64,000 bases of DNA from an uncultured Verrucomicrobiales bacterium (lineage in GTDB: Bacteria > Verrucomicrobiota > Verrucomicrobiia > Verrucomicrobiales > DEV007): positions 47,471 to 111,470 of the forward strand of contig CALAHF010000018.1 of NCBI GenBank assembly GCA_937891465.1. The letters are read 5' to 3'. Of the stretch, positions 8,192 through 16,518 are shown one piece after another. A program made the translations under genes and the position numbers. Below the pieces are notes generated by a model, which saw only the letters and a list, made by a program, of their open reading frames with translations, was not told where the DNA came from and did no database searches. The first letter of the stretch is position 1, and the number at the start of each line of letters is the position of its first letter.

Positions 8192-10756
8192 TTACTTCTT
8201 GGTTCGGAAAGGTTTTGACTGAATCAGCGCAATCACAAACTCGCGGATTTCGCCATTCTTTGCATCGGCTCGTTTTATCAAGCGTTCGCGGAGGCTCTCA
8301 TCCGAAAATCCATAGGGCCGACCGAGCGCGTATTCGATCAGTGATTCAGCAAAGCCGCGCTCAAACGCATCGTCTTGTTTCGCAATTGCGTCCCGCATTT
8401 CAAAGTAGTCAGTAAAGACCGCTCCGTTGGGAAGGGTGCCGCTCGCGTCGATTTGAATCACTTTTTTCTTCTTCCCTTTTTTCTTTTCCACCTGAGTCAA
8501 TGTCATGCTTTCGCGCCATGATCCTGCTGCATCGAAATTCTCTAAACCGAAACCAATCGGATCAATTTTACGGTGACACTGAGCGCATTGTGCTTCTTCC
8601 ATGTGAGCGTTGATGATTTCCCGAGGTCCAAGTAGCTTGCCTTCGAGCCTTGAAAGCTGAGGAACATTTGGCGGAGCAGGAGGAGGGGCATCGTCCAATA
8701 GATAACGTAGCACCCAGGTACCTCGTTCAACAGGAGACGAACGCGTTCCGTCTGACCCCATCGCATGAATTGCCGCCATCCCCAGCAACCCACCTCGCGG
8801 AGAATTCGCGGGCAGATTTACTTTTTGAAACCCTTCGTGGTTCACGTCCGCAAGAGCGTAGTAGTTCGCGAGCAAATTATCGACAACCACATGATCTGCA
8901 TTCAACAAATCGGCGAGAGGCCGTTTTTCGGTGATGATTGAGCGAATCGTTTCGTAGACTTCTTTTCGGGCGGAGGCTTTCACACTTTCATCAAATTCAG
9001 GATACTTGCGGAAGTCGAACTGGAAGAAGTCGAGCCGATCCATGTGCAACCATTGGTGGGCGAAACTCGCGATGAATTCGTCGGCGCGAGGGTCGTCGAG
9101 CATTCGGTTCGCGTGCCAACCGAGTTTGGCGGGCTTGGCCAATTCTCCCGAGCGCGCAGCTTCGTAAAGTTTTTCATCGGGCGGAGAACTCCACAAAAAA
9201 TAGGACAACCGAACCGCAGTTTCCATCGGGGAGAGTTCGCGTTTTTCCTGCCCGGGAGCGGGTTCGAGCAAATATAAGAATCCCGGAGATGCCATCACGA
9301 CTGCAAGCGGTTCCTTGATCGCTTCATGAAATTTTTTACCGGTGTCCCGTTCAGTTTTGTAAAGCGTGAACAATTTCTCCAAAAAAGTTTCACTCGGTTT
9401 TTTGATTCGAAAGGCCCGCGTTGCAAAGCGCTCAATTATTTCGCGAGCGTATTGATCTTGATCCGGCAGTTTCCACCATTCGCGGCCTTTGAAGAACAAT
9501 TCGGAAACTCCTTGTGGGGGCCACTCCTCGTAAACGGGGCCCTCGATTTCGATCCAATCCACCCAAAGAGAAGGTGGGGGGCCGACCTTGTTTCTGACCT
9601 GCGATTGCAGGAATTCCGCACGCGTGGCATCGCGATTATTATGCTGACGCGATCTGAGTCCAAATGATCGTCCGCCCGTTTTTGCCACACGAACTCGAAA
9701 TTCAATTACCTGAGGCTGGTCCACTGAACCTGTGATGTGACGATACCCTAACACCTTCATTTCGCCGCCTCGCGCGCCGTTTCCGGTCTGCCCAAATTCG
9801 ATGAATTTTTGATGGGCATCTGCGTCTTTCAATGCCCCAACGTTCGCGCGAATGATGTATTCGCCTACAGGCCACTTGCCTGGAATATCGATGGGATCGA
9901 CCACGGCACCGTTAAAGTGTTTTTCAAGAAGGACTCCACTGTTGGATAATTCGTTATCAAGGTATCTCCGAAACGTTTTGTATTGCTGATTGTAAAGCCG
10001 TTCGTGAAATCTCACATCGGACTCGTCGATAAATCCAAACTCCTTCGGTTCTTTGGCACCTTTGGTAGCGCGCCATTCCTGAGCTTTGTCAAAGTCCAGT
10101 TTGATTTTCGATGACGTCCGTTCGAAAAATTTGTTCTTCTTATCCTCCGACTCTCTTTTTATTACCAACTTCTTTGGAGGCGCCTTTCCAAAAAGAAACG
10201 CTTCATCCAGAGCTCCACGAGCCAGATTTAGATATTGTTCAAATTGATCGCTGGAGAAGAATAGCGCATTGCCAGCGGTATCGAAGCCACCGGAATTCGC
10301 GTCGTCCGGCAAATCAGCCGTGTCAATTCGCACCCCGAGCAAATCGAAAACGGTATTCTCATACTCCCGACGATTGAGCCGGCGCATGGTCATCACACCA
10401 CCGGAGTCACTCAACGCTTCGCGAGCGAGAACGATCTGTTTCGATAAATCTTCGAGGAATGCCTCCTTTTCCTCATCAGAAACCTGTGGCTCATCCTCAG
10501 GAGGCATTTCGCCTGAGTTCATGGAGTTCAGCACTTTCTGCCACAATTCGGCAGATTCGATCGTGTCTAGGCCAAACCCCAAATCATCCAAATTGACGCC
10601 TCCTTCTTCTGTTAACGAATCATGACACTCGAAGCAGTATTTTTCAAAAACTGCAACGTGCTTATCCGGCATCGCAGCCTTCGGAGTATCGGCTGAGAAG
10701 CCGAACGAGGCTGTGAGTAAAAGTAGAGTGAGCAGGGTAGGGCGAAATGCCTTCAT
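8192..10756 (-). CDS. Planctomycete-type cytochrome c protein (DUF1587/DUF1592/DUF1588/DUF1585)
   Basis: I start at the ATG at 10756 (MKAFRPTLL, a good signal peptide) and not at the upstream in-frame codon at 10825; this gives 854 residues. The order is: cytochrome c-like PSCyt3 segment with CFECH near residue 41, DUF1587 (MRRLNRREYENTVFDLLG), a carbohydrate-binding-like beta domain, DUF1595/DUF1592, DUF1588 with a second CAQCH near residue 723 followed by the conserved KIDPIGFGLE block, and DUF1585 at the C-terminus. It is the first gene of a two-gene unit with the DUF1552 gene. The biochemical role is unknown; periplasmic redox function linked to polysaccharide use is inferred from family context. 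Confidence 0.9.
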   Translation of the reverse strand: MKAFRPTLLTLLLLTASFGFSADTPKAAMPDKHVAVFEKYCFECHDSLTEEGGVNLDDLGFGLDTIESAELWQKVLNSMNSGEMPPEDEPQVSDEEKEAFLEDLSKQIVLAREALSDSGGVMTMRRLNRREYENTVFDLLGVRIDTADLPDDANSGGFDTAGNALFFSSDQFEQYLNLARGALDEAFLFGKAPPKKLVIKRESEDKKNKFFERTSSKIKLDFDKAQEWRATKGAKEPKEFGFIDESDVRFHERLYNQQYKTFRRYLDNELSNSGVLLEKHFNGAVVDPIDIPGKWPVGEYIIRANVGALKDADAHQKFIEFGQTGNGARGGEMKVLGYRHITGSVDQPQVIEFRVRVAKTGGRSFGLRSRQHNNRDATRAEFLQSQVRNKVGPPPSLWVDWIEIEGPVYEEWPPQGVSELFFKGREWWKLPDQDQYAREIIERFATRAFRIKKPSETFLEKLFTLYKTERDTGKKFHEAIKEPLAVVMASPGFLYLLEPAPGQEKRELSPMETAVRLSYFLWSSPPDEKLYEAARSGELAKPAKLGWHANRMLDDPRADEFIASFAHQWLHMDRLDFFQFDFRKYPEFDESVKASARKEVYETIRSIITEKRPLADLLNADHVVVDNLLANYYALADVNHEGFQKVNLPANSPRGGLLGMAAIHAMGSDGTRSSPVERGTWVLRYLLDDAPPPAPPNVPQLSRLEGKLLGPREIINAHMEEAQCAQCHRKIDPIGFGLENFDAAGSWRESMTLTQVEKKKGKKKKVIQIDASGTLPNGAVFTDYFEMRDAIAKQDDAFERGFAESLIEYALGRPYGFSDESLRERLIKRADAKNGEIREFVIALIQSKPFRTKK

Positions 10757-10930
10757 TGTTCCAATTGGGTGAGGAAAGACGACGAAACCTGTCGCGAATT
10801 CTGTCAATTCGTAAACTCCCATCATTGAGTGGTAAACGAATTAGCTTGTGGGGAAAATGACGTTCAGATCACACAAAGAGGTGTGCGTTTCAGAATCGCT
10901 AATCGAAAGTTTTTCGTTCAGTCTTGGGCC

Positions 10931-11656
10931 ATGAGAAAACTTCGTTTTGCCGTCACGTTAATTGTTTTGCTGAGTTGCTCCATCGTGGGAGCTCAAGACA
11001 AGAAATCCAAAAAAGCCCGAAAACCGAACCCTGCAATGGCGAAGGTTGAAGATGTGGCGGGATTACCACGCGTGCTTATCGTTGGGGATTCCATTTCAAT
11101 TGGTTACACCGTGGGAGTTCGCAAACTTCTCGAAGGAAAAGCGAATCTGCACCGTCCACTCGCCAACTGCGGCCCAACGCATACGGCTGTTAAAAAAATC
11201 GACGAGTGGCTGCAAACCGGCGGCGACGGAAAAAAGTGGGATGTGATCCACTTTAACTGGGGGCTTCACGATTTGAAATATATGGGAGCAGATGGCAGTA
11301 ACCTGGCGGACCCAAAAAATGCAAAAAACCACCAGCAGGTTCCTCCGGCTGAGTATGAGAAAAATCTCACTGCGCTCGTTGAAAAATTGAAAGCGACCGG
11401 AGCGAAATTGATCTGGAGAAACACTACGCCCGTTCCTCCCGGCACGAAAGGACGACTCCCCGGTGACTCAGTGATTTACAACAAAATCGCGACAAAAATT
11501 ATGACCGCGAATGACATCCCGACTCATGATTTGTACACCGTTTCCAAAGAGCGGATGGATGAATTGATGCTCCCGGCAAATGTTCACTTCAAGCCCGCGG
11601 GAAGCAAAGTGCTCGCCGAGCTTGTTACTGCGCGAATTCTTGAAGAGTTGAAATAA
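10931..11656 (+). CDS. Secreted SGNH/GDSL hydrolase
   Basis: The ATG at 10931 begins a signal peptide (MRKLRFAVTL..., cleavage after GAQ); an upstream in-frame start at 10829 would add 34 unlikely residues. The 241-residue protein has a Lys-rich mature N-terminus, a GDSIS nucleophile block near residue 54, a CGPT/HFNWGLHD region in place of the usual Gly/Asn blocks, and NVHFKPAG at the C-terminal His block. Three residues before that His is Ala rather than the usual Asp of DxxH, so the triad may use another acid or only a dyad. The gene is divergent from the DUF1587/1592 gene across about 170 bp. An esterase or deacetylase role is likely; the substrate is unknown. Confidence 0.85.
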   Translation: MRKLRFAVTLIVLLSCSIVGAQDKKSKKARKPNPAMAKVEDVAGLPRVLIVGDSISIGYTVGVRKLLEGKANLHRPLANCGPTHTAVKKIDEWLQTGGDGKKWDVIHFNWGLHDLKYMGADGSNLADPKNAKNHQQVPPAEYEKNLTALVEKLKATGAKLIWRNTTPVPPGTKGRLPGDSVIYNKIATKIMTANDIPTHDLYTVSKERMDELMLPANVHFKPAGSKVLAELVTARILEELK

Positions 11657-11663
11657 GCGATTT

Positions 11664-11766
11664 ACGAAGAGATAGGGTATGTTCGCTGAACCAACAGGGT
11701 TGGTTCGAAACGGCTTCACGAACGAAAAGGGTTGGTTCGTCGAACCGATAGAGTTGGATCGTGAAA
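11664..11766. repeat. Palindromic repeat R1, copies 2a and 2b in tandem
   Basis: Two R1 units stand head to tail between convergent genes. The core words CCAACAGGGTTGGTTCG and GGTTGGTTCGTCGAACC are visible, together with a degraded GATAGGGT arm at the left. The right edge reaches the stop of the downstream minus-strand gene. Confidence 0.8.
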
Positions 11767-11768
11767 TC

Positions 11769-12497
11769 CTATTTTTTGGAAATAGGCGTGAGGACGATCG
11801 CTTTCAAATTCATGACGCCTCCGTTCACGATTTTTATCACGCGAGTTTCGACGGATTGTGATCCGGTTTTTGGAATTGAGATTTCGCCGAGTTCAGCGAT
11901 GCGATAGCGATACCAGCTTCCGGTAGTTTCGAGGATGAGCGGAAACGATATTTCACCGATGGAAATGGCGACTTCGGTTCCGGTTTTTGACGCGCGGGAA
12001 TAAACCAACTCGACGCGATAATCACCTTCGGGAATAGCTCGGTCCCAACGAACGAAGTCATTCGCATTTCCCCAAAATCCAATGCGATGGCTTCCGGGGT
12101 GCGTTTCCAGTTTTGCCTGTTTCCCGACGACCTCGGAATCCAGCGCACTGAAGACCACGCTTCCATCGGGATGAACGGCGGTTTTTTCGGTGATAAGGAA
12201 ATTGAGAGTCGCACTTTTTTGGCCTTCTAGATTTTTCTTCGGGAGATAAATCGAAATCTCGCTGGCATCCTTATTGAAGCTAAATTCAAGAGGTGACTGT
12301 TTTGGATCGTCTTCGAGCCAGACTTTTACAAAAGAGGGCAGGGGGCCAGTCAATTTCACTTCGCCACCTTCGAGCCAATCAATGATCCCCAAGCTTCGAA
12401 TTTGCGGCTGTGTTTCATCGATGGTCTGGAGTTTCGTAGGCTCTTGTGCCGTAGCGAGCCCGGTGAGAAGCAAAAGAGTAACGATGTGTTTTCTCAT
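11769..12497 (-). CDS. Secreted protein resembling an alpha-L-fucosidase C-terminal module
   Basis: The protein is 242 residues with a signal peptide (MRKHIVTLLLLTGLATAQ). I place the start at the ATG at 12497, which overlaps the preceding stop as ATGA; an in-frame start 123 bases upstream would run back through the DUF2288 gene. The sequence looks like the beta-rich tail that follows GH29 fucosidase catalytic domains: a PLPSFVKVWL repeat-like strand region, an NDFVRWDRAIPEGDYRVEL carbohydrate-binding-like module and a final MNLKAIVLTP strand. No GH29 catalytic domain is present, so this is either a free-standing binding or structural module or a truncated gene that kept its signal peptide. 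It is the last gene of a three-gene unit. Confidence 0.65.
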   Translation of the reverse strand: MRKHIVTLLLLTGLATAQEPTKLQTIDETQPQIRSLGIIDWLEGGEVKLTGPLPSFVKVWLEDDPKQSPLEFSFNKDASEISIYLPKKNLEGQKSATLNFLITEKTAVHPDGSVVFSALDSEVVGKQAKLETHPGSHRIGFWGNANDFVRWDRAIPEGDYRVELVYSRASKTGTEVAISIGEISFPLILETTGSWYRYRIAELGEISIPKTGSQSVETRVIKIVNGGVMNLKAIVLTPISKK

Positions 12498-12850
12498 GAT
12501 TCGATCGGTTGAGCGAGGACAAATGGCGAAACAACAAGTGCTAGAAATTTTGGGTTTGCGTCTTCCCAAAAAAGCGCGTGAGGAGCGGATGGTTGGACGA
12601 GGTCGCCTGATTTTTTCCATGCCGAAACCGCGTCAGCATCGTCTTCTGAAATTGCTTTTCCAACTTCGACAAGATCGAGCGAGGGATCGACATAGAGCAT
12701 GGCTCCGGCTTCATAGTGTTTTTCCAAATACTTCCAATCCACTTCGCCGGTGTATTTCTCCAGCTTATCAGAAGTGGTGCTGGTGTCTTCTCCAAGGAAT
12801 CCGTAGGGCAACGGGTCATCGGAATCAGGCATTTTTGATGAGTCAGACAT
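12494..12850 (-). CDS. DUF2288 family small protein
   Basis: I start at the ATG at 12850 (MSDSSKMPDSDD), giving 118 residues with no signal peptide. The conserved DUF2288 core is clear: GEVDWKYLEKH, then LDLVEVGKAISEDDADAV, then AWKKSGDLVQ, then a C-terminal LALVVSPFVLAQ. The function of the family is unknown. The stop overlaps the next start by ATGA, which implies translational coupling. A cytoplasmic DUF2288 protein between two exported proteins is an unusual setting. It lies 31 bp after the DUF1501 gene. Confidence 0.85.
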   Translation of the reverse strand: MSDSSKMPDSDDPLPYGFLGEDTSTTSDKLEKYTGEVDWKYLEKHYEAGAMLYVDPSLDLVEVGKAISEDDADAVSAWKKSGDLVQPSAPHALFWEDANPKFLALVVSPFVLAQPIES

Positions 12851-12881
12851 GAGACTTCTGTTGCATGATTTTCGCACAAAA

Positions 12882-14348
12882 TCACGCTAAAAGCGCGTTG
12901 ACGTGATTAACGTGTTCCACTCCGGTGAGCCGTTGTTCAAGACCCTGAAACGGGAACGAGAAGCGATTGTTGTCGATCCCCATGCAATGCATGATCGTTG
13001 CATTCAGTTCATTGAGGTGAACCGGATTTTCGACAATGTTGTAGCTGAAATCGTCGGTTTCACCATGAGTGATGCCGGCTTTGACGCCGCCGCCGGCCAT
13101 CCACATGCAGAAGTTTCGGGGGTGATGATCGCGGCCGTAATTTTCTTTGGTCAGGGTGCCCTGCGAATAAACGGTGCGGCCAAATTCTCCGCCGAACACG
13201 ACGAGTGTGTCCTCGAGCAAACCGCGTAGTTTCAAATCTTTTAATAAGGCAGCAGTAGGCTGATCAACATCCATGCACTGGCCTTTGATCAGCTTTGGCA
13301 AGCCGCCATGCTGATCCCATCCTCGGTGCAAAATCTGAACGACTCGCGTGCCGCGTTCAATCAGGCGTCGGGCAAGAATTGCGCTTTGAGCATACGTGCC
13401 GGGCTTCTCAACTTCGGGCCCATACATGTCAAGTGTGGCGCGGCTTTCACCTTTGAGATCGGTCAACTCCGGCACGCTGGATTGCATGCGGAACGCCATT
13501 TCGTATTGAGAAATCCGCGTCTGCGTTTCTGGATCACCGTAGCGTTCGAAGTTTTTTTGATTTAAACGATTCAAGGCGTCCAGCATGGTTCGCCGATCTC
13601 CGCTCGTTACTCCGGGTGGATTTTTTACATACAAAACGGGATCGCCCTGGCCTCGAAGTGCGACGCCGTCATATTTTGAAGCGAGGAATCCGCTGCTCCA
13701 CATCCGGGTGAAAAGAGCCTGAGCCTGACTTGCCTTGGGGAAAGACGGGGTGAAAACGACAAACGATGGTAGGTCATTACTTTCTGAACCCAGTCCATAA
13801 CTGAGCCATGATCCGAGACTTGGTTTCCCCGGAACCTCGCTACCGGTCATCACAAACGTGCAGGCCGGATCGTGATTGATCGCATCGGTGTGAACCGTTT
13901 TGATCATGGCGATATCATCAGCAATTTCGTGCATGTGAGGCACGAGTTCGCTCATCATGAGTCCGCTTTTGCCGCAGGGCTTGAACGCAAATTTACTCGG
14001 AGCGACCGGGAATCGCGCCTGACCACTTGTCATACCGGTGATTCGCTGATTGTTTCGGATCGAGTCAGGGAGGTCTTTGTCGAAGTAGTCTTGCAGCTGC
14101 GGCTTGTGATCGAAAAGATCGAGCTGCGACGGCGCTCCGTTCATGTGGAGGTAGATCAAACGCTTCGCTTTGGGGGCGAAATGAGGAAAGCCCGAAAGCG
14201 GAGGCATCACTTGGCCACCTGTCGTTGGTGCTGCAAAAGCTGATTTACCCGTCATTGCCGCCAAGGCGAGTCCTCCGACTTTTAAGCCGGCGCCTTCGAA
14301 AAATCTGCGTCGCGTCAGTTGTCGGTGATATTCGAGTGCAGGATTCAT
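12882..14348 (-). CDS. DUF1501 family Tat-exported protein
   Basis: The 488-residue protein has a Tat signal ([10 protein letters not shown] followed by a hydrophobic AALA stretch and AFA cleavage). The mature part is a typical DUF1501 protein, distantly related to the alkaline-phosphatase/sulfatase fold: [20 protein letters not shown] near the N-terminus, [11 protein letters not shown] in the middle, and [13 protein letters not shown] plus GRDHHP near the C-terminus. Its usual partner is a DUF1549/DUF1553 cytochrome protein; here the neighbours are DUF2288 and a fucosidase-tail-like protein. It opens a three-gene minus-strand unit and is divergent from the DUF3472 gene across about 130 bp. 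The molecular activity is unknown. Confidence 0.88.
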   Translation of the reverse strand: MNPALEYHRQLTRRRFFEGAGLKVGGLALAAMTGKSAFAAPTTGGQVMPPLSGFPHFAPKAKRLIYLHMNGAPSQLDLFDHKPQLQDYFDKDLPDSIRNNQRITGMTSGQARFPVAPSKFAFKPCGKSGLMMSELVPHMHEIADDIAMIKTVHTDAINHDPACTFVMTGSEVPGKPSLGSWLSYGLGSESNDLPSFVVFTPSFPKASQAQALFTRMWSSGFLASKYDGVALRGQGDPVLYVKNPPGVTSGDRRTMLDALNRLNQKNFERYGDPETQTRISQYEMAFRMQSSVPELTDLKGESRATLDMYGPEVEKPGTYAQSAILARRLIERGTRVVQILHRGWDQHGGLPKLIKGQCMDVDQPTAALLKDLKLRGLLEDTLVVFGGEFGRTVYSQGTLTKENYGRDHHPRNFCMWMAGGGVKAGITHGETDDFSYNIVENPVHLNELNATIMHCMGIDNNRFSFPFQGLEQRLTGVEHVNHVNALLA

Positions 14349-14478
14349 TTCTATCTAAACAGTCGACTTGAGAAGCCGTAATATCAACGGCACTTCTGCG
14401 TTATTCCTTACGGTCGAATGACACAAATCTTCACGGTGTGTTGTTGTTGTCCGTGACGATTTCGGTAGCTTGCGGCCG

Positions 14479-16512
14479 ATGAAATCTTACTTTTCGATCC
14501 CGCTGCATTCGCTGGCGTTCATTTCACTGGTTTGTTCGAATCTTGCATCGCCGAAGCTCGAGGCGTCGGACGGATTTGGGCAATTGAAAAATGCGCCGAT
14601 GATCATCCCGGGCGGCACCGACGAACTAGGACGCGAATATTCTTATTTTGGGCAGGTTGCTACTGAGCAGAAAATCATCCTGACTGCCAGCAATGGATTT
14701 TTTACAAAGCGAACGTGCACTGCGGTCGGAGAATCATTGCTTCCTAAAGTGGGGGACGACGAATTAATTGTTCCAAATTTTGAGCATCTGAATTGGAAAT
14801 CGGCGGAAGGCTCGTTGCGTTGGTATGTGTTGGTCAAAAATCCCGGTGTTGTCAAATTTCAGGTTCACATGGACGTGGCAGGCGGAGGTTCCGATATCGA
14901 AGTTCAATTTGCAGGCCAAACCAAAAGCGTCACAACGAAAGCGCTAGGGAGTGATCAGGCTCAGCCGTGGGATTTGGAATTTGAGGTCAAAGAGCCCGGT
15001 GAATATGAGATCAATTTCTCGGCTAAGAAAATCGGTGGCGGCAATGGTGTTGGAAAGCTTTTCAGAATTGAGGCAGTTGGTCCAGCGATGGAGGATGCGA
15101 ATTTGATTCGAGTGCGGTGGCGTCCTGCTGCGGTTCATGGTGGCTACGACACCAAAAAAGTCAGTGGCGTAAGGCTGCTGGTTTTTACGACGCGAAGCAT
15201 CGCAAAGATTTCGAGTTATTCACCAATCACGACACCGTTTGGCTACTACGGAACGACTTTCGACAATGACGGGCGGAGTGGGGGAGGTTTGAATTTCTCG
15301 ATGTGGGGAAATGAAAAAGGAGCGACCGATTTGAAAATCATGCCCCATCTTCTCGGTGTAGGATCTCCCATCGGAGAATTCAGTGGCTTTGGTCATGAGG
15401 GTTCCGGAGTGAAACCACGGGGCTGGGATCCGATGCCTGATAAACCGGAGTTGGTTGTGCAAGCACTGCGAGTTGTGTCCGGTGATGAATACGACGGTTA
15501 TTTCGGGTATTACTTTGATCATCCTACAAAGACGTGGAAGCTTTTTGGGGCGGGGAATAAGTGGCATGGCGGAAAGCCGAAAGATCATTTGAAATTGGGG
15601 TCGTTTTGCGAAGTTCCCGGGCCGCCCCAGTCCGAGCGGACGGGTGACGTTTATCGTGAAGTTCAGCGCAATGGCTGGGCATACGATGAGGGGAAATGGG
15701 TTCCATTGGAAATCTTCAACGCCGGTGGATCAGGGAGTAAAGGCGATCAGCCGGTGAACAAAAGCTGGTATACCACGAAGGACGGAGCCTACGCAATGGG
15801 ATGCGGTGGAATTCGCTTATACACTCACAAGTCGGCTTATGTGACGTCCGGTGGAAGTGATGAGTTGCCGTATTTTCTGAAAATTCCAAGCATCGAAAAT
15901 GTTTTCACGATGCCGATTTCATATGGCGACATTCAGGTTTCCGAAGTGGCGGCGGATCTGGCGACCATTGAATTTGATATTGCCAAAGGCGGTGACTTGA
16001 AGAGTGGGGCGATTTACTTTGGGACTTCTGATTCGTTGACCTTTGCGCCTCGGGAATTGCACGGAACTGAAAAGAAATCGGAATTGAGTAAAGCGGTGAA
16101 GGACTCTTCGTGGCAGGAAATGGTTGAGCTGGACTCCGTTCAGCAAGGAGTGAATCAGATTGTGCTTAAAGATCTGAAGCCTGAAACCACCTATTACTAT
16201 AGAATCCTAACCAACAACGCCGAAAGCCGGGTTTGGAGCGACAAAACTTTTCAATTCACCACGGAAAAAAGTGGGGCTGCTCTGGTAACGCAATCTCCGT
16301 TGGCCGCAGCCAATCAGAATCAGCTTACCGATGAACCTGTTCGAAAATGGACCTATGCGGTCAACGGGAAACAACGGATCATCGAAGGGCGGCTAACCGA
16401 AATTTCTGCCGGGAGCGTTCAAATCGAACGTAGTTCCGATGGAAAAAGCGGTAAGATGAGCATCAGAATGCTCTCCGATGAAGACAAAAAATATGTCGAA
16501 TCGAAACGTTGA
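14479..16512 (+). CDS. Secreted DUF3472 protein with fibronectin-like and SHD1-like domains
   Basis: I prefer the ATG at 14479 (677 residues) over a TTG nine bases upstream. After a signal peptide, residues about 40-210 are beta-rich (a DUF5077-like carbohydrate-binding module). Residues about 215-410 match DUF3472 (GGYDTKK, PFGYYG, FDNDGR). Residues about 485-590 look like a fibronectin type III domain ending in LKPETTYYYRI. The last 60 residues resemble the SHD1 module seen in PVC proteins (RKWTYAVNGK ... MLSDEDKKYV). It probably binds carbohydrate at the cell surface or periplasm. Its stop is seven bases from the stop of the convergent DUF1549 gene. Confidence 0.8.
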   Translation: MKSYFSIPLHSLAFISLVCSNLASPKLEASDGFGQLKNAPMIIPGGTDELGREYSYFGQVATEQKIILTASNGFFTKRTCTAVGESLLPKVGDDELIVPNFEHLNWKSAEGSLRWYVLVKNPGVVKFQVHMDVAGGGSDIEVQFAGQTKSVTTKALGSDQAQPWDLEFEVKEPGEYEINFSAKKIGGGNGVGKLFRIEAVGPAMEDANLIRVRWRPAAVHGGYDTKKVSGVRLLVFTTRSIAKISSYSPITTPFGYYGTTFDNDGRSGGGLNFSMWGNEKGATDLKIMPHLLGVGSPIGEFSGFGHEGSGVKPRGWDPMPDKPELVVQALRVVSGDEYDGYFGYYFDHPTKTWKLFGAGNKWHGGKPKDHLKLGSFCEVPGPPQSERTGDVYREVQRNGWAYDEGKWVPLEIFNAGGSGSKGDQPVNKSWYTTKDGAYAMGCGGIRLYTHKSAYVTSGGSDELPYFLKIPSIENVFTMPISYGDIQVSEVAADLATIEFDIAKGGDLKSGAIYFGTSDSLTFAPRELHGTEKKSELSKAVKDSSWQEMVELDSVQQGVNQIVLKDLKPETTYYYRILTNNAESRVWSDKTFQFTTEKSGAALVTQSPLAAANQNQLTDEPVRKWTYAVNGKQRIIEGRLTEISAGSVQIERSSDGKSGKMSIRMLSDEDKKYVESKR

Positions 16513-16518
16513 GATGCC

